From assembly GCA_014529385.2 (NCBI GenBank), contig CM043958.1:119097018-119161017 (forward strand): a stretch of 64,000 bases of DNA, written 5' to 3'. Positions 1 to 10,051 of this stretch are shown here, in pieces; the first letter of the stretch is position 1, and every line of letters begins with the position of its first letter. The notes below the pieces were generated by a model that saw nothing but the letters and a program-made list of their open reading frames with translations, was not told the DNA's origin and made no database searches. Made by a program: the position numbers and the translations under genes. The stretch comes from Adiantum capillus-veneris (taxonomy: Eukaryota > Streptophyta > Polypodiopsida > Polypodiales > Pteridaceae).

Positions 1-1331
1 TAGCCGCCCAAAACCACCACCTACCGCCAGCGCAGCGTCGGTGGCGCCTTCCGCCATAGCTCACGAGCTCCCAAGGAGCCTTCGCTCCACATGCTTACAA
101 GGGGGTTCACGCCCTGGCCTATATACCCTCCCATCGGACGGCCGCACTGCGCATACGAGGCTATGCCCACCGCCACATGGCGCCCTCTCCTTTGACTGCT
201 ACCCCTTGGGGGTTGAAGCTTTTACACCAAAAAAACCCCAGAGGCTATGCCCACCGCCACGTGGCACCCTCTCCTTTGACTGCTACCCCTTGGGGGTTGA
301 AGCGTTTACACCAAAAAAAGCCCAATAGGTTCCTTTTGTGATCCACTTTAGCAGTACCCCATTTTGCTCCCGCGCCCGATGGTCAAACCGCAAAACCACA
401 TCGGATCTCCACCGAGTTGGCTTTGAGCCATGGAAGCCTCGCCGTATTTTTGACTTCTCTGAGCTAGCTATCCGAGGCCGCCAAAACCCGGGGAAAACAT
501 CTGCCAACCTTTCACTATCAAATGATCCCAACTTCGTCTAGCTGTATCTGACTAACCGAATATCCGATTAATGTGCAGTCAACTCGTGCTAGCTCCGCAT
601 GGTAAACACTTCCATTGAGAACCTTGGTGAGACTCAAAAGATGCCAGATGGTGCACTTTCCAATGCGGTCAAGTGGGCTCAGACCCGACCCCCCGAAAAT
701 CTTCAAATGGCCATAACTTGCTATCCAGAGCTCCGATTCACAATCCGAGAAGACAAGCATGCTCCACAACTCGAGCACTACACACATATGCATTGGCATC
801 AACCCGGGACACCTGTCCCAGCTGCCATGTCCGTCGGGGATCTGCTACACACTTTACCTTTAAACTGCAATATCTTGAGCACCAGGACTCCGTTTGACGA
901 GCCGTCTGGACCGACTTCTAGAGCACACTAAGCACTACCTTTCAGGACACGGTTTTGGCATTTTGGACATCTTGACCTGTCATCTCATCTGTACTATTCC
1001 CCAGCACCTTTGGCCTAAAAAACCGCATCAGGCATACTTTCCCGCTATCCTTTGGCTGCCAAGGGCATCGGCACCTGCCCTAGCCTTTTGCACCACACTC
1101 GATTGCACCCTTTGCCTGGCATAGACCACTACTTAGCTCCGACCAACTTTAGCTGCACCATCATTGCCCAACCCTCTTGTTGAGCATTCATGCTCAACTA
1201 AAAGCACACCTTTGAACTTGAAAACTACAACACTTGACAAGCATGGAATGGAGTAAAAAACCATAGCTGTATGTACATGCTATGTACAGAGTATGTACAA
1301 GGTGTCCTCTCTCTTCATAAGCTCCCTCTGT
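1..1331. other. Non-coding 3' flank of the Tat-type element
   Basis: No convincing protein is encoded here; the short open frames are low-similarity shadows. Relative to the minus-strand integrase that ends at 1332 this is the downstream side, so it should hold the 3' untranslated region and possibly LTR of that element. A pyrimidine-rich stretch at about 1302-1332 (purine-rich on the minus strand) is where a polypurine tract would be expected, but I could not fix an LTR boundary because no second LTR is in the window. A tandem duplication lies at 157-324, and three ATGTACA-like words lie at 1270-1300. Confidence 0.4.
157..324. repeat. 84 bp tandem duplication
   Basis: Two adjacent copies (157-240 and 241-324) begin GAGGCTATGCCCACCGCCAC and run through a TTTGACTGCTACCCCTTGGG block to a short A-rich tract. 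They differ at only a few positions. The function is unknown; it is probably LTR- or UTR-associated. Confidence 0.85.
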
Positions 1332-2490
1332 CTAGGTTGGTTGCCCAACCCCCGTAGCTACAATCTGGTGTACATCAGGCACTAACCCCCTGTCAAAGTA
1401 TAGCTTGAGCCGTACACCATTCACCCTATGCCTCAAATGCTTGCAATTGGCTCTCACCAACTGATAGGTCCCATTCGGAAAGGTTTTATGTACTTTGTAC
1501 GGACCCGTCCATTTCTTCTTGAACTTCTTTTGGAAGGTGAAGTCCAAGTAGCTTTCATACTTCATCACCAGATCTCCCTCTTGAATCTCCTTGTTTGGCA
1601 AGCTCTTGTTGAACTTCGCCACTCGCTTATCCCTCCGTTTCACATAAAAGTCTGCCGCAGCTTCCCTATCCATCTGTAAAGCCTCCAAACTAGTGATCCG
1701 ATCCTGCAACACGCCCTGTTGAGTGGCATTGACACACCACATACCCTTCAATGCACCTAGTTGTGCATGCACTGGCAAAACCACCTCTTTACCATAAACC
1801 AGATCAAATGGAGTGAAGTTTGTGGCCACTTGTAGGATGTGCGGTAGGCCCACAAACACTTCTCCAAGTTCACCTCCCACTCTGTCACCTGCTTATAAAC
1901 ATACTTGGTCAACATCTTCACAATCTGCCCATTGGCACTCTCTACCAGACCATTGCACTGCGGGTGATATGGCGAAGAGAAGCGGTGTTGGATACCCAGT
2001 TTTTCCACTAAAGCCCGCATTAATTTTCTTCGAAGTCCTTGGCCTCTGTCTGAGATTAGTACCCATGGAACACCAAAATGGCAACAAATGCTGTCAAACA
2101 CAAACTGAGCTACCACATTTGCATTTACCTCTTTGACATCCTTGGCCTCGACCCACCTGGTAAGGTAGTCAATCGCCACTATAATGTATTTTTTACCACT
2201 TGCCGACTTCGGGAGTGGACCAATGGCATCCAAACCCCACTTCTCAAAAGCATCTTGGGCAATGATAGCTCCCTGCGATTCGGCTATCAGCCTCCTCTCG
2301 CCCATAGTCTGACATTCATGGCAGGTTTTGCACCAATAGTGCACATCACGTACTATCGATGGCCACCAAAAACCTGCTCTCAAGATTCGAAACAAAACCT
2401 GGTCTTTACCCTGATGTCCACTCTCTTCATGGCATTGCTCCTACACCATTCCTATCTCCTCTTTGTACAGCACCCTTCTAAGCACTCCGT
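1332..2490 (-). pseudogene. Integrase (Tat-type) remnant
   Basis: Integrase inserts retrotransposon cDNA into chromosomes. An N-terminal HHCC zinc domain is visible near 2490-2290 (CHEESGHQG, then FWWPSIVRD and CKTCHECQ). The DDE core follows, with WGLDAIGP, LISDRGQG and NGLVESANG, so all three catalytic acidic residues can be seen. The C-terminal part has a basic stretch and a GPYKV motif at about 1500. The frame switches near 1830, and the early stop there separates core from C-terminus. The gene is inactive as it stands but easily recognised. It follows the archaeal-type RNase H on the same strand. Confidence 0.88.
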
Positions 2491-2689
2491 CACGCCCGTA
2501 ATTCATGAGATCTTCACCTACCAGTGTGAATTTGCGAGCCTTTTGCACCACTCTTCTCTTTTGCAGCTTGGACAAACCCTCTGAACATTGCCCTGTACTC
2601 AAAAAGCCTTCAATCTCCTTTAGAGTATCTCTACCTGCATAAGTGGCTGGGGCCACATATAGACCTGCAACATGTACCTGTACTTTGCT

Positions 2690-3067
2690 GCTAGCTAGTT
2701 GATCCGCCTCTTGATTCTGCTCTCTCCTCACATGCTTGAATTGGACTTCTTCAAAAGACTTCAACATCTTCTTGATGGAAAAGAACCAATGCTTCAAAGA
2801 ATCATGCTTTACCTTCTATTGGCCTAACAGTTGCTTGATGACTAGCAATGCATCTCCCTTCACCACCAATCTTGAAATGCCGAACTCTATGCACTACTTT
2901 AAACCCAAATGCAGAGCGAGATACTCTACCTCATTATTGGTGTGGACATCCTCTAAATCATACGCCTTTGAAAATATTGTTTTGCCATGTGGATCGTGTA
3001 TCACCACACCTCCTCCTGCCTTCTGCACTACCCTTCGATATGCTCCATCGAACCACATAGTGAAAGC
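2690..3067 (-). pseudogene. Archaeal-type RNase H (second RNase H)
   Basis: The segment starts at MWFDGAYRR, continues with GGGVVIHDPHGK and HTNNEVEYLALHLGLK, and ends after a break with HVRREQNQEADQLA. These give the expected D, E and D acidic residues of the RNase H fold in the archaeal-like arrangement (TNN-EYLAL, then EADxLA). In Tat elements this domain is an additional RNase H placed after the ordinary one and is thought to degrade the RNA of the RNA:DNA hybrid. A frame break at about 2800-2894 splits the domain. Confidence 0.85.
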
Positions 3068-3079
3068 ATCTTCCAAGTC

Positions 3080-3484
3080 GGGTTCCTCCTTAGCTTCATC
3101 TCGCACCACTCTTGGATAAGTTGGCAAATCGATAGCCTTGCTGACAAGAATGTCTGCCAGGTGAGACCGACTCATGTGATCCACCTTAAACTCGAACTTG
3201 AACTCTTGTAGCTCCAACACCCACTTCATAATCCTCCTTCCTGGCTTCAAATGTAGCACTACCTCTGGCAATAGATTGTTAGCCGTCAACACAAAAAACT
3301 TACACACAATCAAATGGACTTTGAACTTCCTGCAAGCGAAGACTAGAGCCATCACCCACTCCTCCACCTCGGTGTAGGTAGCCTCTCCTGGGCTAATAAC
3401 CCTGCTCTCGAAGTATATCAGCTTGTAGCTTCTCCCTACCTTTTGCAATAGAACTGCTCCAATAGCAACTGTGCCCACCGTCAT
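3080..3484 (-). pseudogene. Ty3-type RNase H remnant
   Basis: Features are GAVLLQK, a SRVISPGE block, a long helix ending in LVFACRKFKVHL, and the tail KVDHMSRSHLADIL. The usual TDH motif is degraded to TAN, so a catalytic Asp appears lost. The segment joins the RT remnant upstream (3506-4201) and the archaeal-type RNase H downstream without a gap, as in an ordinary Tat pol. Confidence 0.85.
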
Positions 3485-3505
3485 AGATACATAAAAGTCG
3501 TCCTC

Positions 3506-4201
3506 TCAATTGGGAGGACACACCGCTGGTAGCTGGCATAAAATATCCTTGACTCTATCAAAAGCCTCCTGAGCTTCCCCATCCCACTCATAGCCATGCA
3601 CTTGCTGCGCCCTCTTTTGAAGAGGATGCACATATTGCGACAGCATCCAAAAGAAACGTGATAAATACTTCAACTTATGAACAAATGAAGCCAAACCTTG
3701 AGCATTTGATGGTGGCTCCATCAGCACCAATGCCTTCACCTTCTCAGGATTTGCCTCTATACCATTTTGCAACACCACATGACCTAACAACTGCGCTCAA
3801 GGCTGTGCTAGCTTGCACTTTTTGGGATTTAGCTGGCCTCCTTCTTCATCAAGCCTTTGAAAGCATAGTTGGAGCTTCGATAGGTGCTCCAACCTTGAAC
3901 TATAGCAGCTGATATCATCCATGAAGACCCTAATAAAACGGCCCAAATATGGACCAAATACCCTGTTCATCCAACCTTGGAAGGTAGCGTATGCATTCAC
4001 CAATCCAAACGGCATCCTGCGGTAAGCAAAACAGCCCCATGGAGATATGAATTTGGTCTTCAGTTGGTCTTCAAGTGCAATCCCTATCTGAAAGTACCCC
4101 AAAAAGCCATCCATAATCGAGTACCTCTCATGCCCAGCCACCTAGTTTAGGATTTCGTCTTGAAACGGCAAGGGGTAGTGATTCCTCCTGGTCGCGGCAT
4201 T
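3506..4201 (-). pseudogene. Reverse transcriptase, C-terminal part
   Basis: Palm and thumb motifs are in order on the minus strand: YPLPFQDEIL, MDGFLGYFQIGIA, FAYRRMPFGLVNA, RFIRVFMDDIS (the catalytic F/YxDD box) and LGHVVLQNGIEANPEKV. There are stops at about 4141 and near 3797. Coding similarity stops sharply at about 4201 (NAATRRNHYPLP), where the sequence switches to an unrelated plus-strand ORF. The N-terminal fingers are absent, so this marks a breakpoint. Confidence 0.9.
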
Positions 4202-4489
4202 AAAAAATGCATGCCAATCACCAAATTATCAATTTCAAAAATTGGTGATGAAGATTTTGGATGAGGTGTTTGGACCACCTATCCCAAGGGTGCATAGAGG
4301 ATGGGGCATCAACTGGAGTCCATATGGAGGAATCTATACCACTGATGCTAACAGGAAATGGTGCATGGCTACCAACCTTAAGAAACTTCGATGGGTAGAG
4401 GAATTAAAAGTTATTGAATTTTATCTTTTCATTGGTACTAAGAATCCAGATGCAACCATTATCTTGGGAGGAGGAAAAATATCACAGAC
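4202..4489 (+). pseudogene. Unrecognised ORF fragment, left half of split locus
   Basis: A frame stays open from about 4203 up to the 5' LTR of the giant element. It contains a tryptophan-rich part (HRGWGINWSPYGGIY), a WVEELKVIEFYLF stretch, and ends ATIILGGGKISQT. I do not recognise the family. The same frame resumes just after the 3' LTR at 24631 (QWVYNQATKVIHGGRI, then a stop). The retrotransposon therefore landed inside this ORF, with ACAGACT present on both sides. It could be a host gene piece or an ORF of another element. Confidence 0.6.
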
Positions 4490-4490
4490 T
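4484..4490. other. Target-site duplication, left copy
   Basis: ACAGACT precedes the 5' LTR and recurs at 24624-24630 just after the 3' LTR. The true duplication is probably 5-6 bp of this; one extra T separates the 3' LTR end from the right copy. The open frame of the interrupted ORF rejoins across these copies, which supports the call. Confidence 0.65.
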
Positions 4491-5420
4491 AATAGCAGCT
4501 GGACACACCCAACGGAGAATGACTGCTCGACGGAATATTATTTTTGTAACTATTCTTTGAGAAAAACCGACATTTCACCTTTGTAAATATTGGGGCTTAT
4601 AAAAGTTTCCAGATTGTATCCCATTTTTGACATTTAGATTGAGTAGATTGTTAAATTGGAACATTAGGGTTTGAGATTGTAAGGTATTTATACCACTTTT
4701 GACATTAATGAAGAAAACCTTTGTCATTTTTTTTAAAAACGTTCTGCCTGTGAGTGAGCATACTGTGTACGAGAGAGAGAGAGAGTGAGAGTTTCATCTT
4801 GATGCTACGTGCACACCGGTGGTCGGAATCGAGTGCGGAGAAGTGCACCGGTGTTGCCCCCGGTGAGAGCTACACGCCAATACCTACATTGCGAGTGTAC
4901 GGTCTGGTTTTGCGAGCTCGATCTACGAGCTTCATCTGGTGATTCGATGAGCATACACTATCCGTTTTTGCATTTCAGCATATCCAAGCGTTCGCATTGA
5001 GAACGGCTACACATTAGGCACTTTAGTTTTCGAAAATGATGACCTTCAAATTTCGATCAGACATCCTACGTGATTTTTCACCATGTGTTTAGGGTTGGGA
5101 TTTTGGTTCATGGACCTTAGGGAGAGCGACCTATTGGTGTTAAAAGGGTCTCCTTCAATTTCTGTGGCATTTTAAGAACGTTTGATGGGTATTTGGCTCT
5201 TGGAAGCGTTGTAGAAAACCTCCTCTTATGCACTCCTGAAGGCTATAGCTTAGACATTGGGTAGATACCTCTGTAGGAAGTAGTCAAGAGTCGATCGAGT
5301 GTAGGTTGACACCCTATGCTTGCTTCCACATGCCTGCGGGTCGAGCTTCGTCCTTAGCTGACAAATCTTGTTAGGTGAGTTCTCACTGTGCTGACGTCCG
5401 TCGCAGCGTATACGCCAACA
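4490..5420 (+). repeat. 5' LTR of giant element
   Basis: It aligns end to end with 23698-24622. The start TGTTAGC seen in the 3' copy is degraded here to TAATAGC. The end is GCCAACA in both, so the intact LTR had TGTT...AACA termini. By eye the copies differ at roughly 6-8% of positions, mostly transitions. A short GA tract lies at 4769-4793. The half palindrome AGACATCCTACGTG lies at 5059-5072. Confidence 0.93.
4680..4696 (+). promoter_or_regulatory. Candidate LTR TATA box
   Basis: TATTTATA (4685-4692) lies about 195 bp into the LTR in an AT-rich context and is conserved in the 3' LTR at 23893-23900. The spacing fits a U3 core promoter, but no start-site evidence exists, so this is an inference from position and conservation. 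Confidence 0.35.
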
Positions 5421-5421
5421 T

Positions 5422-5439
5422 TGGCGCCACTGCCGGGGA
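5422..5439 (+). promoter_or_regulatory. Primer binding site
   Basis: TGGCGCCACTGCCGGGGA starts one base after the LTR end. It closely resembles the TGGCGCCGTTGCCGGGGA type used by plant Athila-like elements, assigned to the 3' end of tRNA-Asp. It would prime minus-strand cDNA synthesis. Confidence 0.88.
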
Positions 5440-5945
5440 CAAAAACCCTAGGTAGTTGACTGAGACTAGTCCTTGAGGATAGGGATTCTCTGGCTTGCCA
5501 GAGTCTCGCTTTACATTTAGATAGGATCAGAGGGTGGAGGACTCTCTAGGTCTTGGAGGGAGTCTAGGGAGCGTGTGTCTGGCCTAGATCCTTCGACTTA
5601 GGTAGTTTAGGTATTAGTTGAGTTGTGGTGTAGAGAGTAGGAGTTGGAGTGGTAGAAGTAGTGAAAGGAGATCTTGAGATTCCTGAGAGGCGAGGAAGCA
5701 ACTAAAACACCAATATCACCATCTCACATGATGAGTAGGAGTAGGATAAGTAGGATATCATGATTTATGATCTAGAGCACTTCATGCATGTTATACTTGC
5801 TGTTAGGTTCATCACAAGGTTGTGAAAGACGCAAAAGAGTGTTTGAAAGTTGAAGTGAAGTTCAAAAGTTTATGTGAGTGTTTTTGAGAGAGCTGCAGAG
5901 CATCAAGAGTAATTCTGTCAGGAAAAGATTAAATTTTAAGCCAGG

Positions 5946-5969
5946 AGACATCCTACGCGTAGGATGTCT
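5946..5969. repeat. 24-bp perfect palindrome, leader copy 1
   Basis: AGACATCCTACG is followed directly by its own reverse complement CGTAGGATGTCT. Perfect symmetry with a CGCG centre suggests a dimeric DNA-binding site or RNA hairpin; the role is unknown. Confidence 0.9.
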
Positions 5970-6390
5970 ACAAGGTGATCTGGTGGGAATTTTGAAATTT
6001 TGAGTTGATCAATGTGTTCAGAAGGTAGGTTTTACCTTATTTTTACCTGGAAAGTGGAAATTTGACCATATCTTGACAGGATAAGGCCAGATAGACAAAA
6101 ATTGCCAGACATCCTACCCAAATTGTGCCAAGGCATTATTTTAAGACCAAAACCATAGGATGGCTGCATGAGCATGATCTGCATGATTTATTGAGTTCCT
6201 GAGGAAGGTTTCATCTCAATTGGGTGAGAAAATTGGGTTTTAAGCAGACTTTAGTATTTTTGATTGAAAAGGGCTAGGACAGCTAAAATTGGGGTCTTTT
6301 GAAATCCAAACCAAAATCTAAGCATAGCATTGAGTTGCTGGCATCAAGGGGAAGCTGTGGCTCAAGTTTGGGGTCAAACAGGCCATATGG

Positions 6391-6410
6391 ACATCCTACA
6401 TGTACGATGT
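6391..6410. repeat. Palindrome, leader copy 2 (degraded)
   Basis: ACATCCTACATGTACGATGT keeps the core symmetry with one mismatched pair. It lies 284 bp after the half copy at 6107, matching the ~285 bp period seen in the 3' cluster. Confidence 0.65.
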
Positions 6411-6513
6411 GTTCTGTGTGATTTGGCACTCCAAACCCAGCTTTGAGCATACCAAAGGACTCAACACCCTAAGGGGAGTCTGTGCTTTGCATTTGAAGCC
6501 ATATTGAACAGTT

Positions 6514-6537
6514 AGACATGCTACGTGTAGAATGTCT
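6514..6537. repeat. Palindrome, leader copy 3
   Basis: It reads AGACATGCTACG then TGTAGAATGTCT, a near match to the 24-bp unit with three changes. The outer AGACAT/ATGTCT arms are intact. Confidence 0.75.
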
Positions 6538-6787
6538 AATGCATGAAAGTGGAGCCAGAAACTGATTGTAGGCATAGCAAGGTGTTGTATAGCATGAAGC
6601 AAGCCTCCTAGTCAATTTTGGTCCAAATTGGAGTTGATTTGACTGGTCAGACCAACATCAGGCTGCTGGAATAGATTTCTGATAAATTGACCAGCTTATA
6701 GGTGTTCAAATCAAAAAGTAAAAACAGATGTGGACTCAGCACATCAAGGGGAATCTATAGTACAAAAACCAGGCAAAATAGAGCAGG

Positions 6788-6811
6788 AGACATCCTACGT
6801 GTAGGATGTCT
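6788..6811. repeat. Palindrome, leader copy 4
   Basis: It reads AGACATCCTACG then TGTAGGATGTCT, symmetric except at the central ACGTGT. It lies 274 bp after copy 3. Confidence 0.9.
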
Positions 6812-7229
6812 ACAGGAGCTGTGAAAAGAAAAGATGACTGAGGACATAGGGTGATGTTCCAGTTGACTTAAGAGTTCCAGAACTTCTTTCGGAAGTGAGT
6901 TTGGACCTTGTTTGACCTTTTGACGGAGCAAAGATGGAATGAAGACTTTCCATGTGAATTGACCAACATCCGAGGGAAGTACAGTTCCAGATTAGCAGAC
7001 CTAATCCAGAACATCAAAAGTGTATAAAATACAGTAGTGGTTGAGGTTAACCCTCCAGTTATACCAATCATTACTAAGACCACCTCTAGCGGTTAAATGC
7101 TTTGATTCGATTGCCAAAATTAAACGCTTGTGTACAGGTATATTCAAAGGCAAAGCAAGAAGTTGTGCGGAAACTGATCTTTTGCCAGGTGAGTGGTTGG
7201 ATTTGTTTTAAGTTGCATTGCTAAGTTTG

Positions 7230-10026
7230 ATGAATTTAAGATCTGGAAGACACATTCTTAGAGATCAAAAGGTGGCAGGTGATGAGGGTAGCTTAGTGTC
7301 CACCGAAGAGAGTGTAACTCAGGCAAGGCTAGATCCATTAGCACCGATCATTGAGGAGGGTAGTGATACTGACACTTCATCAGATAAGTCCTTCTTCATG
7401 ATGGGTAGTCAACAGCCAGGAGGTTTCTCCAATGAAGGACTAATGCCAGGAGGAAGCACCTCCCTAAATCCTTTGAACGATTCCAAGTTCACTATAATCT
7501 TCTTAGAAGGAACAAAATCTAGGGGAGCCCTAGTTTATTATGACTATCGAGGACGCAAGTGTATTTGTATTGAAGAAAGACCTACTCAGAGACTGGAGAT
7601 AATTTGAGTCTATGATGATGGAGATGGATTTCGAGATGAAAAGGGGAACCACTATCCGATAGCTAGTAACCCTGAGGATTACAATAGATATGGAGATAAC
7701 ATGGCAAAAGGAAAAATGGTTTCAGAAACTCAAGAACTGCCTCCAAACATCGATCGACCCGGAGCTCTTTTTATGTATGATAAGAAAACAACCAGGGTCT
7801 CAACCTATAATGAGAATGTGGGGATTTACAAGCATGAGAGCAAGGAATAGTCTCTTACTTTCAATGCAAAGAACCCTACCCAAACAAATTAAGCAAAGAC
7901 AAGGTTCTTTACTTATTCTCTTATGAAATTGCTATGGGGAAGGATATTGTTTTTGTTGATAGGTACGGGTGAGAATACAAACGTATTCTCCCAGAGGAGG
8001 TAGAAGAGGCAGTAGTTCCAGAAACATCAACATATGCCCTCAAAGAAGTTCCAAGGGCCACCTACACCCCTAGCAAATCGACAAATCCATTTTCAGAAGA
8101 GTATGACGCGACCTCACATTCTACCCAACAACAGACGTTCAACTACCAGAACCAACCAGCAACCCAACCATCATTGCAGGCATGGCTTTGACAAAGTGCA
8201 ACATTAGAACAAGACCGAAATCAAGATGGTTATCTAGCCGCACGAGAGCTAAGGGATTTACAAGAACCACCACTCTATTCACGGTATCAGGGTGAGAGTA
8301 AGCCAAAAACTCAAGGGTCAACAGAGCCTGGAAGACAACCCATAGAACGAGTTTAAAGAGATGAACCATCTCTTGCAAGAACCGTTAGAAATTACGGCTT
8401 AGGAGCACCACTGGGAGAGGAACCCGCCCACTACCGAAGGCCAGAGGAAGTATATCGATTAGGACGAGGAGATCCAATGATGAGATTTGTAGACCATCGT
8501 AGAATTAGACCTTCTCAAGTGCAAAAATGGGTAAACAAGAAATACACGGAAAACAGAGATCCTAGGGATCATGTAGCAGCCTTTGTGCATGTAATTAGAG
8601 CTGAAGAGGTGTTAGACATCCCTACCCAATTTGCAAGGTTTGACGTGACCCTGGAAGAGGATGCTGCTACTTGGTTTGACTCTGTGGAGTGTAGAGACTT
8701 TGAGTCTATGGAGGAAGTGTTTGACGAGTTTATTGAGGAATTATCACAAAGGGGGATAGCTCATAATACAGTCTCACAAATCCATAAATTCAAACAGAAA
8801 GAAGGGGAGTCTGTGCGAAAGGTAGCCCTAAGACTAAAAAGATATGTTAAGTTCTGTCCTGCAGAAGAACTGCCAACTCAATCCAGACTTATGCTTATTT
8901 TTATTCAAGGACTAAGGAATGCAGATCTCCAGAAGGACTTACATATGAAGAGGAGCACGACGTTAAACGAGTTAACTAAGAAGGCTCTTTACCTTGTAGA
9001 AAATTGTGCGGTCTACAAGGAGAGTGAATTCAAGGATCTTGATGGCGATTCATCCTCACAACAAAGTGGAAGCAAGTCCGCTAAGACAACACCGAAAGGA
9101 GAAGTAGCTATAAGCCAGGAGCAGCTTGTAGAGGAAGTGCTAAAAAAGATTAACCTGTACGCCAAACCTCAGGCTAAACAGTCAAAATAGTGTGCTATTG
9201 AACAAAAATGGACAAACCATGTGACGGAGGAATGTTATTATAACAAGGGATATGTGAGAGAGAAACCTTATGCTCCACAGGCTCAGGTAGCATCTCCTCA
9301 ACTTCCACCAATGCCTAGGTATCAAGCAGGCAACCTACCAGGACCTGTAGGTGTAGAAAGACCACAACCAATGTTGGGGTAGCAACCACCCCTACCAGGA
9401 TTATGACCAGTCGGCATAAGATACACACCAACCGTAACCAAACCATAAGAGAAGGCTTTGGTGCCTATGCATGCATATTACGAAGATTCCAATGGATATG
9501 CTGGAAATCCTGTCTTTTATCCACCGGAAGAACCCCCAATGCCAAAACCATGGAGTATGATGGGAAGTGCAGGTCCACCAACAGCTGCACAGGCAGCAGG
9601 AGAAGGAAGATATAGCTTGGATGAACCAACATTGATGTTCATAGCCAACGGAGGCATGGACGGGCAGAGACATGCATACCAACAAAGAGGAGCTCAAGGA
9701 GCACCTCAATAGCCTAAGGGACCCTGCTACAAGTGTGGTGGAGACCATTGGCTAAGAGACTGTCCTCATGATGAAATCATTAGAGTCAACGCATATTGCA
9801 CCGAGTGTGGAATTACTCATTTGATTCCTGATTGCCCTAAGAACCCGAGCAAAGGAGCAAAAACTACCTTGAACATGCTGGAAGCAGTGCCTTCCAGTGG
9901 AGGGTCAGAAAACAAGACAGTAATATCTATTCAGGCAGTGACACTAGCCCAAGCTCAAAGAATGACGAATGAACCCATAATTGAAGAGCCAAAAACCAAT
10001 GTCCCAAGTTCAAAAAGGAAAAATTA
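7230..10026 (+). pseudogene. Gag polyprotein (capsid and nucleocapsid)
   Basis: Gag forms the virus-like particle and packages the RNA. The ATG at 7230 gives MNLRSGRHI, a start typical of plant gag proteins; the more upstream TTG is less likely. An acidic/Ser-rich N-terminus runs to about 7990, where the frame changes. The best-preserved part, 8477-9190, is a Retrotrans_gag-type capsid domain (VAAFVHVIRAEE, DAATWFDSV, FIEELSQRG, SVRKVALRLKRYVKF). A Pro/Gln-rich stretch follows, then the nucleocapsid. Stops at about 9190, 9381 and 9711 break it. From 8477 to 12451 gag and protease share one frame. Confidence 0.88.
9727..9840 (+). other. Twin zinc knuckles of Gag nucleocapsid
   Basis: Two CCHC knuckles are visible: CYKCGGDHWLRDC and CTECGITHLIPDC. 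Both have the spacing CX2CX3HX4C, one residue shorter than the usual CX2CX4HX4C retroviral knuckle. A more degenerate Cys/His motif (CAIEQKWTNHVTEEC) lies upstream at about 9191-9236. These would bind the element's RNA. Confidence 0.85.
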
Positions 10027-10051
10027 GAGAAGCACTTGGAAAGCTAGAAAG

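Larger units (their letters stand above)
1332..4201 (-). mobile_element. Truncated Ty3/gypsy Tat-type element, pol region
   Basis: Read on the minus strand the order is RT (4201 to 3506), Ty3-type RNase H (3484 to ~3080), archaeal-type RNase H (~3067 to 2690), and integrase (2490 to 1332). The extra RNase H between the Ty3 RNase H and the integrase is the established hallmark of the plant Tat lineage. Several in-frame stops and frame changes break it. The RT begins abruptly at about 4201, where the sequence changes to an unrelated ORF. Gag, protease and the N-terminal half of RT are therefore missing, so this is a dead fragment of at least 2.9 kb. Confidence 0.9.
5440..7229 (+). other. Long untranslated leader with palindromes
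   Basis: About 1.8 kb between PBS and the gag start contains no usable ORF. It carries three well-preserved copies and one weaker copy of a 24-bp palindrome, plus a half copy (AGACATCCTACC at 6107-6118). The half copy is followed by CAAATTGTG, matching the half copy at 19889 in the 3' spacer, so the leader and spacer clusters share ancestry in the same orientation. Confidence 0.7.

Noticed and set aside
41-1124. Several short open frames at the left end
   Set aside because: They follow from the 84 bp tandem duplication and lack start context or known motifs.
5946-5969. Rho-independent terminator
   Set aside because: The hairpin lacks a T tract and the context is eukaryotic.
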